Counted from the stretch's first letter, positions 26,252 through 37,500 are shown. The stretch is 64,000 bases of DNA from JABCYV01 sp963696025 (GCA_963696025.1 CAVOII010000010.1:124001-188000), one strand, 5' to 3'. A program made the numbers and translations. The notes: generated by a model not told the origin, from the sequence alone.

Positions 26252-27010
26252 ATGACCAAAGATGAGAACCGCGCTGCAGCTCTATCGGGAGGTCTGGAAT
26301 CTGCTGCGTCATTTTGCTGTTGCTTCTCCGTCGCGATTCTCCTGACGGTGGCGACCTGGGCGCAACAGCCTCCCGATGCCCAATCCAACGCAGCGCTGGA
26401 GAGGGTTCTGGCTCAGATGGACAGCACGGCGGCGAACTTCCGCTCTACCGCAGCGTCCTTTGTCTGGGACCAGTACACCAAAGTAGTGAACGAAACTGAT
26501 ACCCAGAAGGGAAAAGTATATTTCCGCCGTGTTGGCAAAGAGACACAAATGGCGGCCGACATCACCGAGCCCGACAAAAAGTCAGTGTTATTTACCGACA
26601 GTAAGATCGAAGTCTACCAGCCGCGTATCGACCAGGTTACCGTCTACAACGCGGGCAAGAACCGGGAGGCATTTGAGAGCTTCCTGGTGCTGGGGTTCGG
26701 GGGCAGCGGGCACGATATGCTGAAATCCTTCGATGTGAAGTATCTGGGAACGGAGAGTGTCGATGGGACTAACGCTGCCAAGTTGGAGCTGGTACCCAAG
26801 TCTCCCAAAATTCGCAACAATTTCGACCACATTGTGCTGTGGATCGACCCAGCACGAGGAGTCTCGGTCCAGCAGCAGCTCTTTGAGCCCTCGGGTGACT
26901 ACCGTCTGGCGAAATATTCCGGTATCGAATTGAATCAGAAGATCCCTGACAGCCAGTTCAAGCTGAAGACGACCAGCAAGACCAAAATCGTGTCGCCCGG
27001 AGGCTTATAA
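26252..27010 (+). CDS. LolA-like outer-membrane lipoprotein carrier protein
   Basis: 252 residues with a hydrophobic N-terminal export segment (CCCFSVAILLTVATWAQ, about 22-38). The mature part shows the LolA/LolB beta-sheet fold pattern: LERVLAQMDSTAANFRSTAASF, GKVYFRR, SKIEVYQPRIDQVTVYN, GTNAAKLELVPK and IVLWIDPARGVSVQQQLFEPSGDYR. It may carry lipids or lipoproteins across the periplasm. The stretch before its ATG has three AAAGATA copies and no clear Shine-Dalgarno, so coupling to the upstream gene is likely. Confidence 0.82.
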   Translation: MTKDENRAAALSGGLESAASFCCCFSVAILLTVATWAQQPPDAQSNAALERVLAQMDSTAANFRSTAASFVWDQYTKVVNETDTQKGKVYFRRVGKETQMAADITEPDKKSVLFTDSKIEVYQPRIDQVTVYNAGKNREAFESFLVLGFGGSGHDMLKSFDVKYLGTESVDGTNAAKLELVPKSPKIRNNFDHIVLWIDPARGVSVQQQLFEPSGDYRLAKYSGIELNQKIPDSQFKLKTTSKTKIVSPGGL

Positions 27011-27130
27011 GTCGAACCCATCACCAAAGAAGATTAAAGCTGAAAAACTGTGCGCGGGGCGTTATACTGCGAGGGCGTTAGTTCCTCTGCGAATATAACC
27101 GAAGATTCGACTGCGCGAGCACTCTGTTTC

Positions 27131-27346
27131 ATGGCCAAAGTCTTCACGATCCCGGTCCCACCCAAGATGGATCGAAAGCGACGCGAGCGCACTTCGGATC
27201 CGCGCTACGTCGATGGTCAGCGCCTGCTAGTTGAAGCCATGAAGTATCTGGCACAGTCGGATCCCGTCGCGAACCGCGGCGCCATCGAACTGCTTTCCGA
27301 ACACGTGCGAACGCGCTTCCGCATGACCGATTCCCCGCTTGGTTAA
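27131..27346 (+). CDS. Small basic protein of unknown function
   Basis: 71 residues from ATG 27131: a basic N-terminus (KMDRKRRERTSDPR) followed by two predicted helices (VDGQRLLVEAMKYLAQ and GAIELLSEHVRTRF). The composition suggests a soluble, possibly nucleic-acid-binding helical protein. The frame opens further upstream at 27050, but that part is unlike coding sequence. No family recognised. Confidence 0.55.
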   Translation: MAKVFTIPVPPKMDRKRRERTSDPRYVDGQRLLVEAMKYLAQSDPVANRGAIELLSEHVRTRFRMTDSPLG

Positions 27347-27564
27347 GCTTCTTGTAGGTCTTTTTGCGTTCCTTGCGCCTCCAAAAATCCGATTCGACGA
27401 AACATAAAAACACGTAACAGCGCGATTTGTTAGGCAATCGCACGGTTTACGAGTGACTCCCAGTCAGCTTCCGTGCCACACATTTTTCTTGATAGTTCTC
27501 CCCCAGCCCCCTAAACTTCTGGCCCATCACGCATTTGCACGGTGATCACGCATCGGAGGGGACT

Positions 27565-30500
27565 ATGGCAGGCAGCCGGGTTCTGCGATGTACGTCACTC
27601 CTTCTTCTCGTTGGCATGTTCGCTACTCTTCCACTGCTGGCCCAGAAGATCACTGGCGATATTACCGGAGACGTGACCGACAGCACTGGCGCGGTGGTGG
27701 CCAACGTCGCTGTCACTGCCGTGAACAACGACACGAGCTTTTCGCGCGCGGGAGTTACCAACTCCTCAGGTAACTACCGAGTTCCTGAGCTTCCCATCGG
27801 AACTTACAAAGTAACTGCCTCAGCAGAAGGCTTCAGGAGCGCAGTCCGAACCGTGGAAGTGATGGCGGGCGGGGTCATACCCGCAAACTTCAAACTGACA
27901 GTCGGGTCCCGCATTGAGACCGTCCAAGTCGAAGGCTCGGCACCGCTGGTGGAACTCTCATCAAACAACAACAACTATGTGGACAGCGAAAAGATCCAAA
28001 ACGTACCGCTGAACGGGCGTGATTTCAATTCGTTGCTGGCTATCACGCCGGGAGTGCAGCGCGCGCCTGGCGGCGGCTTCTTGGCGGTTAGCATCAATGG
28101 AGCGCGCACCACTTCGAACAATTACTTCATTGACGGTCTGTACAACAATGACCGCTACTACGGCGATTCAGCCATCGGCGAAACCGGCATTGTCGGTATT
28201 CCCGCGGTTTTGTTTCCTCCTGAAGCTATCGAAGAATTGAGCATTCAGGAGACGCCGTCGTCGGAATTCGGCGTCAAAGGTGGGGCGCCCATTCTCCTGA
28301 ACATGAAAAGTGGCACGAATGTCTGGCATGGCTCGGGGACCTGGGTCAACCACAACGGTTTTGGCGACGCGGACAATTATTTTGCCAACCACGTGACCGA
28401 CAACTGTGCGGGAGCGGGCGAATGCAAGCCTACAACCATCCACAATAATCAATTCAATGGCACCATTGGCGGTCCCATCATCAAGGACAAGGCATTTTTA
28501 TTCCTGTACTACGAGGGCCAGCGTTACAAGTCATTAGCCGTCAGCTCCAGAATTGTTCCTTCGACCGCAGAAGTGCAGGCGGCTGAAGCAGACATTGCGG
28601 CGAACGGTCTTACGGTGGATCCGGCGGGCCAAGCCTTACTCAATTTTTTCCCTATCACGGCGAATGGGCAGCTTATAGCGCAGACTCCGACTACAGCCAG
28701 CGCCAATGGCTTCGGCACAAAATTTGATTACAAGCTCAACTCCAGCAACTCGCTCGCTGTCCGCTATATTTTCGGCGACAGCTTTCAGAGCGCGCCGCCT
28801 TTTGCCGGTCTCCCTGCTGGGGGCAACAACCCATCCACCTTGTTTAACTCGGTGGCGCCCTCGCGTGCCCAGATGGCCGGCGTGAGCTGGACCATGAACA
28901 TGGGCACGAACAAGATTCTTGAGAGTCGTCTGGGGTTTACCAGATTCGCTCAGATCCTCGGTATCAACAACAAAATCGATCCTAAGACTCTGGGTATTGA
29001 CACTGGCCCGCTCTCGCAGGCCGATTTTGGTGTTCCCTACGTATACCTTCAGGGACTGGGATATGGAGGCTATATCGGGGGCGTGCAGGGATATCCTCTG
29101 ACCACTCGTCCGGACCAGACCTGGGACTGGTCAGAACACTTTTCCTGGGTGAAGGGCAATCACAACATTAAGTTAGGCGGCAACTTCCAGCGCGCATATA
29201 CCAACAGTCTTCGGAATAATGCGCGCACCGGTCTGTTTCTGGGCTATTTTACCGCTTACACCCCAATCTCTTCAGATGCCACCCAGGACGCAGTGGAGGA
29301 ACTGCTGCTGGGTAAAGCGGACACCGCGGACCGTTCGTTTGGTGACACGCATCGCTATCTGGTTCAAAACTCAATAGGTGTTTACGCCCAGGATGATTGG
29401 AAGATCACGCCGCGGCTCAGCCTGAGCTTCGGTCTCCGTTATGATATCTTCGGAAATCTGCGCGACCTCAATAATCAAGCGGCAAATTTTTTACCGACAA
29501 GTGGCTTGGTTCAGGTAGGTCACGGAATCAATCGCCTGTATAACGTGGATTATGGCGATGTCGGGCCTCACGTCGGATTTGCTTGGGATATTTTCGGGAG
29601 CGGGAAGACCGCACTACGTGGAGGCTACTCGCTGACCTACGACGTGCCTAATTTTGCGACGCTGGCGTCTCCGTACAGTTTCGCTCATGCATCCGCTGGC
29701 GCATTCACCCAGCCGAACCTCGGTATCTTTTCGGTGACAAACAATGGGGACGTGGGCCTGGGCGGTGGGTCAGGCCTTCCCCCCAATAACCCAGCGGCTA
29801 CTTGTTTTAACCCAGTGGCCAAGGCAGGCGACTACCTCTGCTTTGACTCGGCGACCAATGGACCCCTATTTGGACCCAATCCGGGAGGCACGCCTCCCTT
29901 TAACGCCTTCTCGGTAGTCAACAACTTCAAGACACCGCGCTATCACAACTTTAATCTTAGCGTGCAGCACCAACTCGCGCGAGATAACGTCCTAACCGTG
30001 GGTTACTCGGGGCAGCGGGGCCACGAACTGGCAATCCCAATAGATCTAAACGCGAGCCCAGTCGGGGGCGGCAGTCGTCCGTTCGCTACCCAGTTCCCCG
30101 ACCTCGAACACATCATCCAAATCACGAATCTCGCCCGGTCGCAGTATGACAGCTTGCAGGCGTCCTACAATCAGCGCAATTGGCATGGTCTCGACACTCA
30201 ATACAATCTCACTTGGAGCAAGTGCTACGACGACAACTCCGTCAACCGCGGCGGCGCCGCCGACGGCGACCATCCACAGATAAACAATGCGGGCAACGGG
30301 CGGCCGGACATTCAGAACAACTGGGGTCTTTGTGACCACGATGTGCGTTTGAATTTCAACGTTGGTGGCGTCTATGCCTTCCCGGCACTTAGATATGTGG
30401 GCCAGTACCTGGGCAACGGATGGAAAATGAGCACGATCTACACTGCCATCAGCGGCCGGCCATTTACGGCTCTGGTTGGCGGTGGAGCTGATCCTTCGGG

Positions 30501-30969
30501 CCAAGGCCTTGACGGAAGCACAATCCGTGCGGCCTGGGATGGCACCCCGGTTCACTACAACACTCGCAATCCGGATAACTACGTGGTGGAGACGTTCACC
30601 GCCCCGAACCAGGCTGATCCCTGCGGCAACGTAAGCACGACCGGCGGTCTACCCCTGTCTCCGTTCTACGTCCCGTGCTCCGGTACCGTAGGCAATTCCC
30701 GCCGAAACCAATTGATAGGTCCCGGATTAAGCCAGTGGGATGTTGCTCTCTTCAAGGACACGAAGCTTGCAGAGCGCCTGACGGTGCAGCTCCGGTGGGA
30801 GGTGTTCAACGTGTTGAACCGCGCCAATTTCTACTATTTCCCGAACAATCTTTTAAATGGCGGAGGATTCGGCACGGTGAAACAGACATCCGACGTGGCC
30901 TCGGGCAACCCCGTGATTGCTCAGGGCGGTCCGCGCAACATGAACTTCGTTTTGAAGTTCCTCTTCTAG
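27565..30969 (+). CDS. Oar-like TonB-dependent outer-membrane receptor
   Basis: 1134 residues from ATG 27565, which has GGAGGGG just upstream. The signal peptide ends near residue 27. A carboxypeptidase-regulatory-like beta-sandwich (about 28-105: GDITGDVTDSTGAVVANVAV, TYKVTASAEGF) precedes the plug (VPLNGRDFNSLLAITPGV, NNYFIDGLYNNDRYY) and a long beta-barrel ending in the aromatic NFVLKFLF. This layout is the hallmark of the expanded Oar family in Acidobacteriota, which imports large oligomers, often glycans. A sulfatase-fold protein follows 35 bases downstream and may act on the imported substrate. Confidence 0.95.
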   Translation: MAGSRVLRCTSLLLLVGMFATLPLLAQKITGDITGDVTDSTGAVVANVAVTAVNNDTSFSRAGVTNSSGNYRVPELPIGTYKVTASAEGFRSAVRTVEVMAGGVIPANFKLTVGSRIETVQVEGSAPLVELSSNNNNYVDSEKIQNVPLNGRDFNSLLAITPGVQRAPGGGFLAVSINGARTTSNNYFIDGLYNNDRYYGDSAIGETGIVGIPAVLFPPEAIEELSIQETPSSEFGVKGGAPILLNMKSGTNVWHGSGTWVNHNGFGDADNYFANHVTDNCAGAGECKPTTIHNNQFNGTIGGPIIKDKAFLFLYYEGQRYKSLAVSSRIVPSTAEVQAAEADIAANGLTVDPAGQALLNFFPITANGQLIAQTPTTASANGFGTKFDYKLNSSNSLAVRYIFGDSFQSAPPFAGLPAGGNNPSTLFNSVAPSRAQMAGVSWTMNMGTNKILESRLGFTRFAQILGINNKIDPKTLGIDTGPLSQADFGVPYVYLQGLGYGGYIGGVQGYPLTTRPDQTWDWSEHFSWVKGNHNIKLGGNFQRAYTNSLRNNARTGLFLGYFTAYTPISSDATQDAVEELLLGKADTADRSFGDTHRYLVQNSIGVYAQDDWKITPRLSLSFGLRYDIFGNLRDLNNQAANFLPTSGLVQVGHGINRLYNVDYGDVGPHVGFAWDIFGSGKTALRGGYSLTYDVPNFATLASPYSFAHASAGAFTQPNLGIFSVTNNGDVGLGGGSGLPPNNPAATCFNPVAKAGDYLCFDSATNGPLFGPNPGGTPPFNAFSVVNNFKTPRYHNFNLSVQHQLARDNVLTVGYSGQRGHELAIPIDLNASPVGGGSRPFATQFPDLEHIIQITNLARSQYDSLQASYNQRNWHGLDTQYNLTWSKCYDDNSVNRGGAADGDHPQINNAGNGRPDIQNNWGLCDHDVRLNFNVGGVYAFPALRYVGQYLGNGWKMSTIYTAISGRPFTALVGGGADPSGQGLDGSTIRAAWDGTPVHYNTRNPDNYVVETFTAPNQADPCGNVSTTGGLPLSPFYVPCSGTVGNSRRNQLIGPGLSQWDVALFKDTKLAERLTVQLRWEVFNVLNRANFYYFPNNLLNGGGFGTVKQTSDVASGNPVIAQGGPRNMNFVLKFLF

Positions 30970-31004
30970 CGTCCCTCTCGGGAAAAAATTCAGGGAGTCT
31001 GCCT

Positions 31005-33014
31005 ATGGGTGGTAGACTGCCTTTTTCTATGGCTGTCCGGCGGTTGTGGGTCGGTCTTCTCCTCGGGTTCAGCAGCGTGCTCTGTTTGGCTGCCGCCGCG
31101 CCTCACCCCAACATAATTCTTATTACCCTGGATACGACTCGCGCCGATCGCATGGGGTTTCTCGGTTCGAAGCGCGGACTCACTCCCCATCTCGACGAAG
31201 TGGCGAAGCAGGGCGTCGTCTTCACCCGCGCGTATTCCCATGTTCCGCTGACTACGGCCTCGCACACGACCATCCTCACCGGAACCTATCCCCAGTTCAA
31301 TCATGTTAATGATTTTGGCGTTCCCCTTTCGCCGCGGCTTCCATATTTGCCGGATCTTTTGCATAAGCATGGATATCACACTGCGGCCTTTGTCGGCTCT
31401 CTGGTTCTTGATCCGCTAGACGGCACCGCGCCCGGCTTCGATCGCGGATTCGACATCTACGACGCTGGCTTCCGTCTCCGGCCGCGTGGGGGAGATCGCT
31501 ACAAGACCATTGAGCGTCGCGGTGGCGAGGTCGTGGATCGTGCCCTGGCTTGGCTCAGCAAGCAGCCACGTTCTCCTTTTTTTCTTTGGATTCACCTCTA
31601 CGACGCACACGATCCTTACGATCCGCCTCCTCCTTTCAAAGACCGTTACGCCTCCGAGCCCTACGACGGCGAGATTGCTTATTCGGACTCTGCGGTGGGA
31701 AAACTGTTTGCCGCGCTCCGCGCCCGGGATCTCTACGATGGCGCGATGATCGCTGTTATGGCCGACCATGGCGAGTCGCTGGGCCAGCATGGGGAGGGGA
31801 CGCATGGCATCTTTCTCTACGACGAGACGCTTCACGTGCCGCTGCTTTTCAAGCTCCCGGCCGAGCGGGCCGCAGCAAAGCGCATCGAGAACCGCGTGGG
31901 CTTAGTGGACGTTGCACCAACGGTGCTCCGGGAAGTCGGAATTCAGATTCCGGAAGCAATGCAGGGCGAGTCATTGTTGGGTATGATGAAGCCGGCTGCG
32001 ACGACCTCGCCCGCCTTAGCAGCGACCCCAGAGGATCGTCCCGCCTATGCGGAGACCGACTATCCTCGCCGCGCTTTCGGGTGGAGTTCGTTGCGCGCTT
32101 TGCGCTCAGGAAAATATCTCTACATCCAGGCGCCGGAACGAGAACTCTACGATCAAAACAGTGATACCCAGGCTTCGCACAACCTGGTATCGAGCAGCAA
32201 GGCTGTCGCCGAGACGCTAGGCTCTCAGCTGGATGATTTCCGCGGCAAGACCGCCACCACCATAACCGAGCTGGCCGGTCTGACTCCGGAGCAAATACAG
32301 AAACTGCAGGCGCTGGGTTACGTTGCCTCGGAGGCCAGCAAATCTAGCGGAAGCGGCAAAGTCTCCGGCCCCGATCCTAAAGGTAAGATCGAAATCGCTA
32401 ACTTGCTGCACGATGCCATGATCGATGTGGAAGAAGCGCGTTACGAAAACGCGGTTCCCCGGCTGGAGCGCGTGTTGGCGCAGCAGCCAGAAATGCCTAT
32501 TGCAGAGATGCAACTCGGCATCGCCGAAGCGCGCTTAAAGAATTACGATAAAGCACTTGCCCCGCTTCAGAAAGCCGTGCAACTGCTTCCCGATTCCGGC
32601 ATGGGCCACTACGAGCTGGGCCTGGCGCTGTTCGAGACGGGAAGCTGGAAAGATGCCGCGCCGCAATTTGAAGCCGCGGTGGCGCGTGCTCCGCGTTGGG
32701 CCGACGCGCACTTTTCGCTGGCTGCAGTCTATGCCCGCATTGATCGGGTTCCCGATGCCATGACCGAACTCGACACTACGCTTACGCTCAGTCCGGATCA
32801 CTATCGCGCCAACCTGCTGCGCGGTCGAATTCTGTTTTTACAAGGCAATCCCACCCTGGCGCTCGGCAATCTTGAGGAGGCAGTCCACGTCCAACCGGAT
32901 TCTCGCGAAGCCCACCTATTCCTGGCGGATGCCTACGCTCAGTTAGGACGGGCAGCTGACGCCGAGCGCGAACGTTCGATGGCCCGTAGCATCAGCAGCC
33001 CCATCGGACACTAA
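31005..33014 (+). CDS. Sulfatase/alkaline-phosphatase-fold hydrolase with C-terminal TPR repeats
   Basis: 669 residues from ATG 31005 (GGGAG about 8 bases upstream), with a signal peptide to about residue 34. The sulfatase fold (about 37-430) has metal ligands in ITLDTTRAD and MADHGES. Where sulfatases carry the formylglycine motif CxPSR, this protein reads TTASH with Thr83 at the Cys position. A Thr-nucleophile phosphohydrolase or phosphotransferase activity is therefore more likely than sulfatase activity. From about 465 to 660, tandem TPR repeats follow (for example DSGMGHYELGLALFETGSW). It probably shares a transcript with the TonB receptor. Confidence 0.9.
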   Translation: MGGRLPFSMAVRRLWVGLLLGFSSVLCLAAAAPHPNIILITLDTTRADRMGFLGSKRGLTPHLDEVAKQGVVFTRAYSHVPLTTASHTTILTGTYPQFNHVNDFGVPLSPRLPYLPDLLHKHGYHTAAFVGSLVLDPLDGTAPGFDRGFDIYDAGFRLRPRGGDRYKTIERRGGEVVDRALAWLSKQPRSPFFLWIHLYDAHDPYDPPPPFKDRYASEPYDGEIAYSDSAVGKLFAALRARDLYDGAMIAVMADHGESLGQHGEGTHGIFLYDETLHVPLLFKLPAERAAAKRIENRVGLVDVAPTVLREVGIQIPEAMQGESLLGMMKPAATTSPALAATPEDRPAYAETDYPRRAFGWSSLRALRSGKYLYIQAPERELYDQNSDTQASHNLVSSSKAVAETLGSQLDDFRGKTATTITELAGLTPEQIQKLQALGYVASEASKSSGSGKVSGPDPKGKIEIANLLHDAMIDVEEARYENAVPRLERVLAQQPEMPIAEMQLGIAEARLKNYDKALAPLQKAVQLLPDSGMGHYELGLALFETGSWKDAAPQFEAAVARAPRWADAHFSLAAVYARIDRVPDAMTELDTTLTLSPDHYRANLLRGRILFLQGNPTLALGNLEEAVHVQPDSREAHLFLADAYAQLGRAADAERERSMARSISSPIGH

Positions 33015-33033
33015 GAGCGCGATCGCTGAACTG

Positions 33034-34413
33034 TCAAACTTTCTTTCGCATTCTTTCCCAGCACGCTGAGGCCAGGACAATCACGACCGGATAGCATTCC
33101 AGGGTATAGCGTGGTTCTGGATTCTCCAGTGTGCCCAGAAACGCCGATCGCAGCACGATGAATATAAGAAAGAGACCAAGATGTTTTATTGGCGCTCCGC
33201 ACAGCAGTCCGGCCAAGGCTGCTGCCACATAAGAAAGGCCGATAACGCCGAGTCCAACCGCAAGCGCGGACCATTGCGGGTCATCATTGAATTCCCACCA
33301 GCGCGTATCCGAAGGCAAGGTCTCGGTGCGCGGACGCAGCCACATGTCAACAATCCGCAGCAGGGGCAGCCAGACGTAGTAGCCCAGCGGAGCCTTGTGG
33401 ACCCGCTCCGCGGCGAGTGCCGCGAATCTGGCATCCAGCTCGGGATCGAAATGCAGTTCTTGGTTGTAGTCTGCCAGTAGCTGCAGGGTTTCTTGCCCTT
33501 GCTCTCGCGAATCAAAGGCGCGAGCCGGAAGTTTTCCCGCGTTTATGGGATTGCCCGGCGCCGGCCAGTAAATCTCCTCTACGGATGCGTAGTCGACAAT
33601 CCAGGTTTTGACCCAGCGATTGAATCCCATGGGAACGAATTCGTCTTCTTCGTTGGCGTAGCGGGGTGCTAGCGGTTCGAAGCGGCCCAGGGTGTGAAGA
33701 TTGCGGAAAGTCCAGGGAACGAGCGGCGCGCACGCGACGCAACCAAGAACCAGAGCAGCTAGAAGTATGTGTGGTAAGGGCGCCCCCGCCCGCGTCTTGA
33801 AGGTTCGCACTAACAGAGTGAGGAGATAAGCAAGAATTGCCGCGAGCAGCAGCCCGCCATCCGGCCGCAGCAAGATTGCCGCACCTACCGCCAACCCACA
33901 TGCCATCCAGGGACGCATCGCGCCCCCATCGAGTTTCTCGATGCCGATAACGGCGAAATCGAAAGCGAACGTCGTAAAGAAGACTTCCAGCGTTTCCGTT
34001 AATGCTGCAGCCACGTAACTGGCAAGAAATGGGCATAGCGCGGTCAAAAGAAACGCGACCTTCGCGGCGCGATCTGAGATAACCCGGCGGGACAAATCGG
34101 CAATCAGAAAGCATGTGCCGATGTCCACAAACATCTGGACGACCAAGGCGGCGCGGTAGTGTTCCATGCCGAAAATAGCAAACACCACCGCCAGAAACGC
34201 AGGGTAACCGGGCAATCGCACATAGGTGGGCGACAGCTCTTGACCACTTAGACCGAAGATGCCGTGCTGCAGCCAGTTCTTGGCAATGTCGCCGTAAACG
34301 AAAGAGTCGGTGGTAACGCCTGGAAAGCGGAGGATAAACAGGAGGCGCAGAGCCATCGCTGCCAGGGTCGCGAACAAAAAGAAGCGGAATTGTTGGCGCA
34401 CGAGTTCGCGCAC
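33034..34413 (-). CDS. Polytopic membrane glycosyltransferase, GT39/ArnT-like
   Basis: 459 residues with about ten membrane segments. The first periplasmic loop carries the catalytic-type Asp in PGVTTDSFVYGDIAKNWL, and YVRLPGYPAFLAVVF follows as in the PMT/ArnT superfamily, which transfers sugars from polyprenyl-phosphate carriers on the outer face of the inner membrane. The C-terminus has NPEPRYTLECYPVVIVLA, also typical. The acceptor is unknown. It is divergent from the large polysaccharide fusion gene, with about 120 bases between starts. Confidence 0.88.
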   Translation of the reverse strand: MRELVRQQFRFFLFATLAAMALRLLFILRFPGVTTDSFVYGDIAKNWLQHGIFGLSGQELSPTYVRLPGYPAFLAVVFAIFGMEHYRAALVVQMFVDIGTCFLIADLSRRVISDRAAKVAFLLTALCPFLASYVAAALTETLEVFFTTFAFDFAVIGIEKLDGGAMRPWMACGLAVGAAILLRPDGGLLLAAILAYLLTLLVRTFKTRAGAPLPHILLAALVLGCVACAPLVPWTFRNLHTLGRFEPLAPRYANEEDEFVPMGFNRWVKTWIVDYASVEEIYWPAPGNPINAGKLPARAFDSREQGQETLQLLADYNQELHFDPELDARFAALAAERVHKAPLGYYVWLPLLRIVDMWLRPRTETLPSDTRWWEFNDDPQWSALAVGLGVIGLSYVAAALAGLLCGAPIKHLGLFLIFIVLRSAFLGTLENPEPRYTLECYPVVIVLASACWERMRKKV

Positions 34414-34534
34414 GCTGGGACTATAGCGCGTTTCGACTGGAATCTCCGCTGGTTTGGCAACACCTATCTGTGGTGGCTCCGAGTTTGACCCCTCTCGGTG
34501 TACCGCTTAGGATGAGACTGAATAAACAACATTC

Positions 34535-37500
34535 ATGGCGCAACCGGTCTTTTACGATCCCCGTCAATCTCGCAGGAAGCGACTGCGCCGATTCTTCGAC
34601 GTTCTCGGCATCACTGTCACCCTGCTAGTTATATTCTTTGTTTACAGCGCTTTGCGAAGTGAACCTCTGCCTGATCTGCTACTGCCAACGCTGAAGCGTC
34701 CCTTCCATGCGCTCTCCGAAAAAGAAAAAGCAAAAGCCAAAGAGCGACGCCGTCTGGCGGCGCTCCAGCGTGGTCATCGTAAGTCCAAGCGGGCGCCTTC
34801 GCAGGTAAAGCTCAACTCCGAGGAAGGTATTCGCGCCGCCTTCTATGTCTCCTGGGACGCTGCCAGCTTCTCATCCTTGCGCGAATACGCTCGCCAGATT
34901 GATTTGCTTTATCCCGAGTGGCTGCACGTGCTGACCCCCGACGGTCATTTGCAGAGCGTCGACGAACAAACCAACAAGTTCTTCGACGTGGTGCAAGGTT
35001 CGAAAGTTCGTGCCGTAGACGACAAAGTCATGCCGTTTCTTAAATCAGAAGAGACGGGCATGGAAGTCTTTCCCATGGTCAACAACTTTGATGGAGTCGA
35101 CTGGATCGACATCAGCCCATTCCTCAATGATCCTGGCGCTCGCGCTCGCTTTCGCCAGCAGATCGAGGTTTTCCTGGCCACGGATAAGTTTCGCGGCCTG
35201 ATGGTGGACTTCGAGGACTTTCCCCGGAAAGGGCAGCCAGGTTATCTGGCGCTGCTGAAAGAGCTTTCCGATGACTTACACGCTAAAGGCCTGAAGCTTT
35301 ACGTCAGCGTTCAGTCCCGCAACGCGGACTTTAACTATCCGGCAGTGGCGGCTCGTGTGGATGGAGTGGTGGTCATGAACTACGACGAGCACTATCCCGG
35401 AGGTCCAGCTGGGCCGGTCGCTTCCCAGGACTGGTTTGTCGCCAATCTCCAAGCGGTGAAAAAAGTGGTTCCGCAAGACAAGCTCATCTGTGCCATCGGC
35501 AACTACGGCTACGATTGGCCTCACAGACTCAAGAATGGCAAATTGCCGCCGGGCGTAAAGGATACCAACGTATCTGTGCAGGACGCATGGCTCACAGCAC
35601 GGGATTCCGAAGAAGACGTCGATTTCGACGGCGACAGCATGAATCCACACGTCAGCTACATGGACGAGCACAACCTACAGCACGATGTGTGGTTCCTTGA
35701 CGCTGTGACTGCACTTAACGAGATGCGGGCCGCACAGCAACTGGGTATACAGACCTTTGCGCTGTGGCGCCTCGGCGCCGAGGACCGCTCTCTGTGGCGG
35801 GTGTGGGACGTCCCCGGCGATTCCGCCTCGCCTGACAAATTGAAGGACGTCCCACCCGGCCAGGATGTGGACATGGAGGGCGAAGGCGAAATCCTGCGCA
35901 TCGAAGCCCGTCCGGCTGACGGCAAACGAACGATTACAGTGGAAGGAGCCTCCGGTCAGATCACTGACGAAACCCTGGATCCCCTGCCAGAACCTTACCG
36001 TGTCGCTCGCTACGGGGCCAGTCCGAACAAGGTCGCGATCACTTTTGATGATGGCCCTGATCCGGATTGGACGCCAAAAATCCTGGACGTGCTGAAACGG
36101 GAGCACGCGCCCGCTGTTTTCTTTCTGATTGGGATTCAGGCCGACAAGTTCGCGGCTGTCACTTCGCGCGTCTATCGCGAGGGACATGAAATCGGGAACC
36201 ACACATTTACCCACCCCGACATCAGCAACATTTCGCGCAGCTACATGAAGTTGGAGTTGAATCTTACCGAACAGCTTTTTGCTAGTCGCCTGGGAATCCG
36301 CACCATTCTGTTCCGTCCACCCTATTCGGTTGACGCTGAACCGGACACCGAGGACCAGGTTCGTCCGCTTGAAACCACGCAAGACATGGGTTACACCACC
36401 GTGGGGGACAAGATTGATCCCAACGACTGGCAGGAAAATCCCCGTCACACTGCGGAACAGATTACTGCAGAGGTGCTAGCTCAGCTGCCGCCTTGCGCCG
36501 CCAATGACACGCGCTGTGGCAACATTATTCTCCTGCACGATGGTGGCGGAGACCGCGAGCAGACCCTCCTCGCCTTGCCCAAGATGATTGAAGGCATACG
36601 AGCCAAAGGCCTGCAGATCGTCCCTCTCTACCAGCTGTTGGGCAAGACCCAGGCGGATGTCATGCCTCCGATACCTGCCAATGAGCGCTGGGCGGCGCGA
36701 CTGGAGTGGATGGGCTTCGCCCTCTTCGATTTCGGCAACAAGACAATCACGTGGATCTTTTTTCTCGGCGACTTGCTAATGACGGGCCGCTTGCTGTTCA
36801 TCGGTGCCTTCGCCATCTTTGATCGCCTGCGCAATCGGCGCTACGGCGCTCCGGGCGAGGGCGAATCCTACCGGCCTCAGGTCGCTGTCCTCATTCCCGC
36901 CTATAACGAAGAGAAGGTCATCGAACGGACTGTTCGGTCGGTGCTGAACCTGAATTATCCCGGTCTGCGCGTGATCGTGATTGATGACGGATCGAGCGAC
37001 AAGACACTGGAAGTCGCGCGCTCCGCTTTTGTCGAGGAAGAGGCTTCCGGCCGAGTTCTTATTCTGACCAAGCCGAACGCGGGCAAAGCTAGTGCCCTCA
37101 ATTTCGGTCTGGAACATCTGCAAGGCGAGGAAATATTCGTAGGCATCGATGCCGACACGGTAATCGCTCGCAACGCAATTTCCAACCTGGTTCCTCATTT
37201 TCTGAATCCGAAAGTTGGCGCAGTGGCAGGAAATGCCAAGGTTGGCAACCGCATCAACCTATGGACGCGCTGGCAGGCGCTGGAGTACATCACCAGCCAG
37301 AACTTCGAGCGCCGCGCGCTCAATACGCTGGGCGCAGTCAGCGTGGTGCCAGGAGCGATTGGCGCATGGCGTACCTCCGCAGTACGCGAGGCTGGCGGAT
37401 ACCATACCGACACGGTGGCGGAAGATGCCGATCTCACTATGGCTCTTCTGGAACTCGGCTATCGCGTGGAGTACGAAGACCTGGCCCTTGCCTACACCGA

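Noticed and set aside
30675..31004. N-terminal extension of the sulfatase-fold frame back into the TonB receptor gene
   Set aside because: It overlaps the receptor coding sequence; ATG 31005 has a good Shine-Dalgarno and is followed by a signal peptide.
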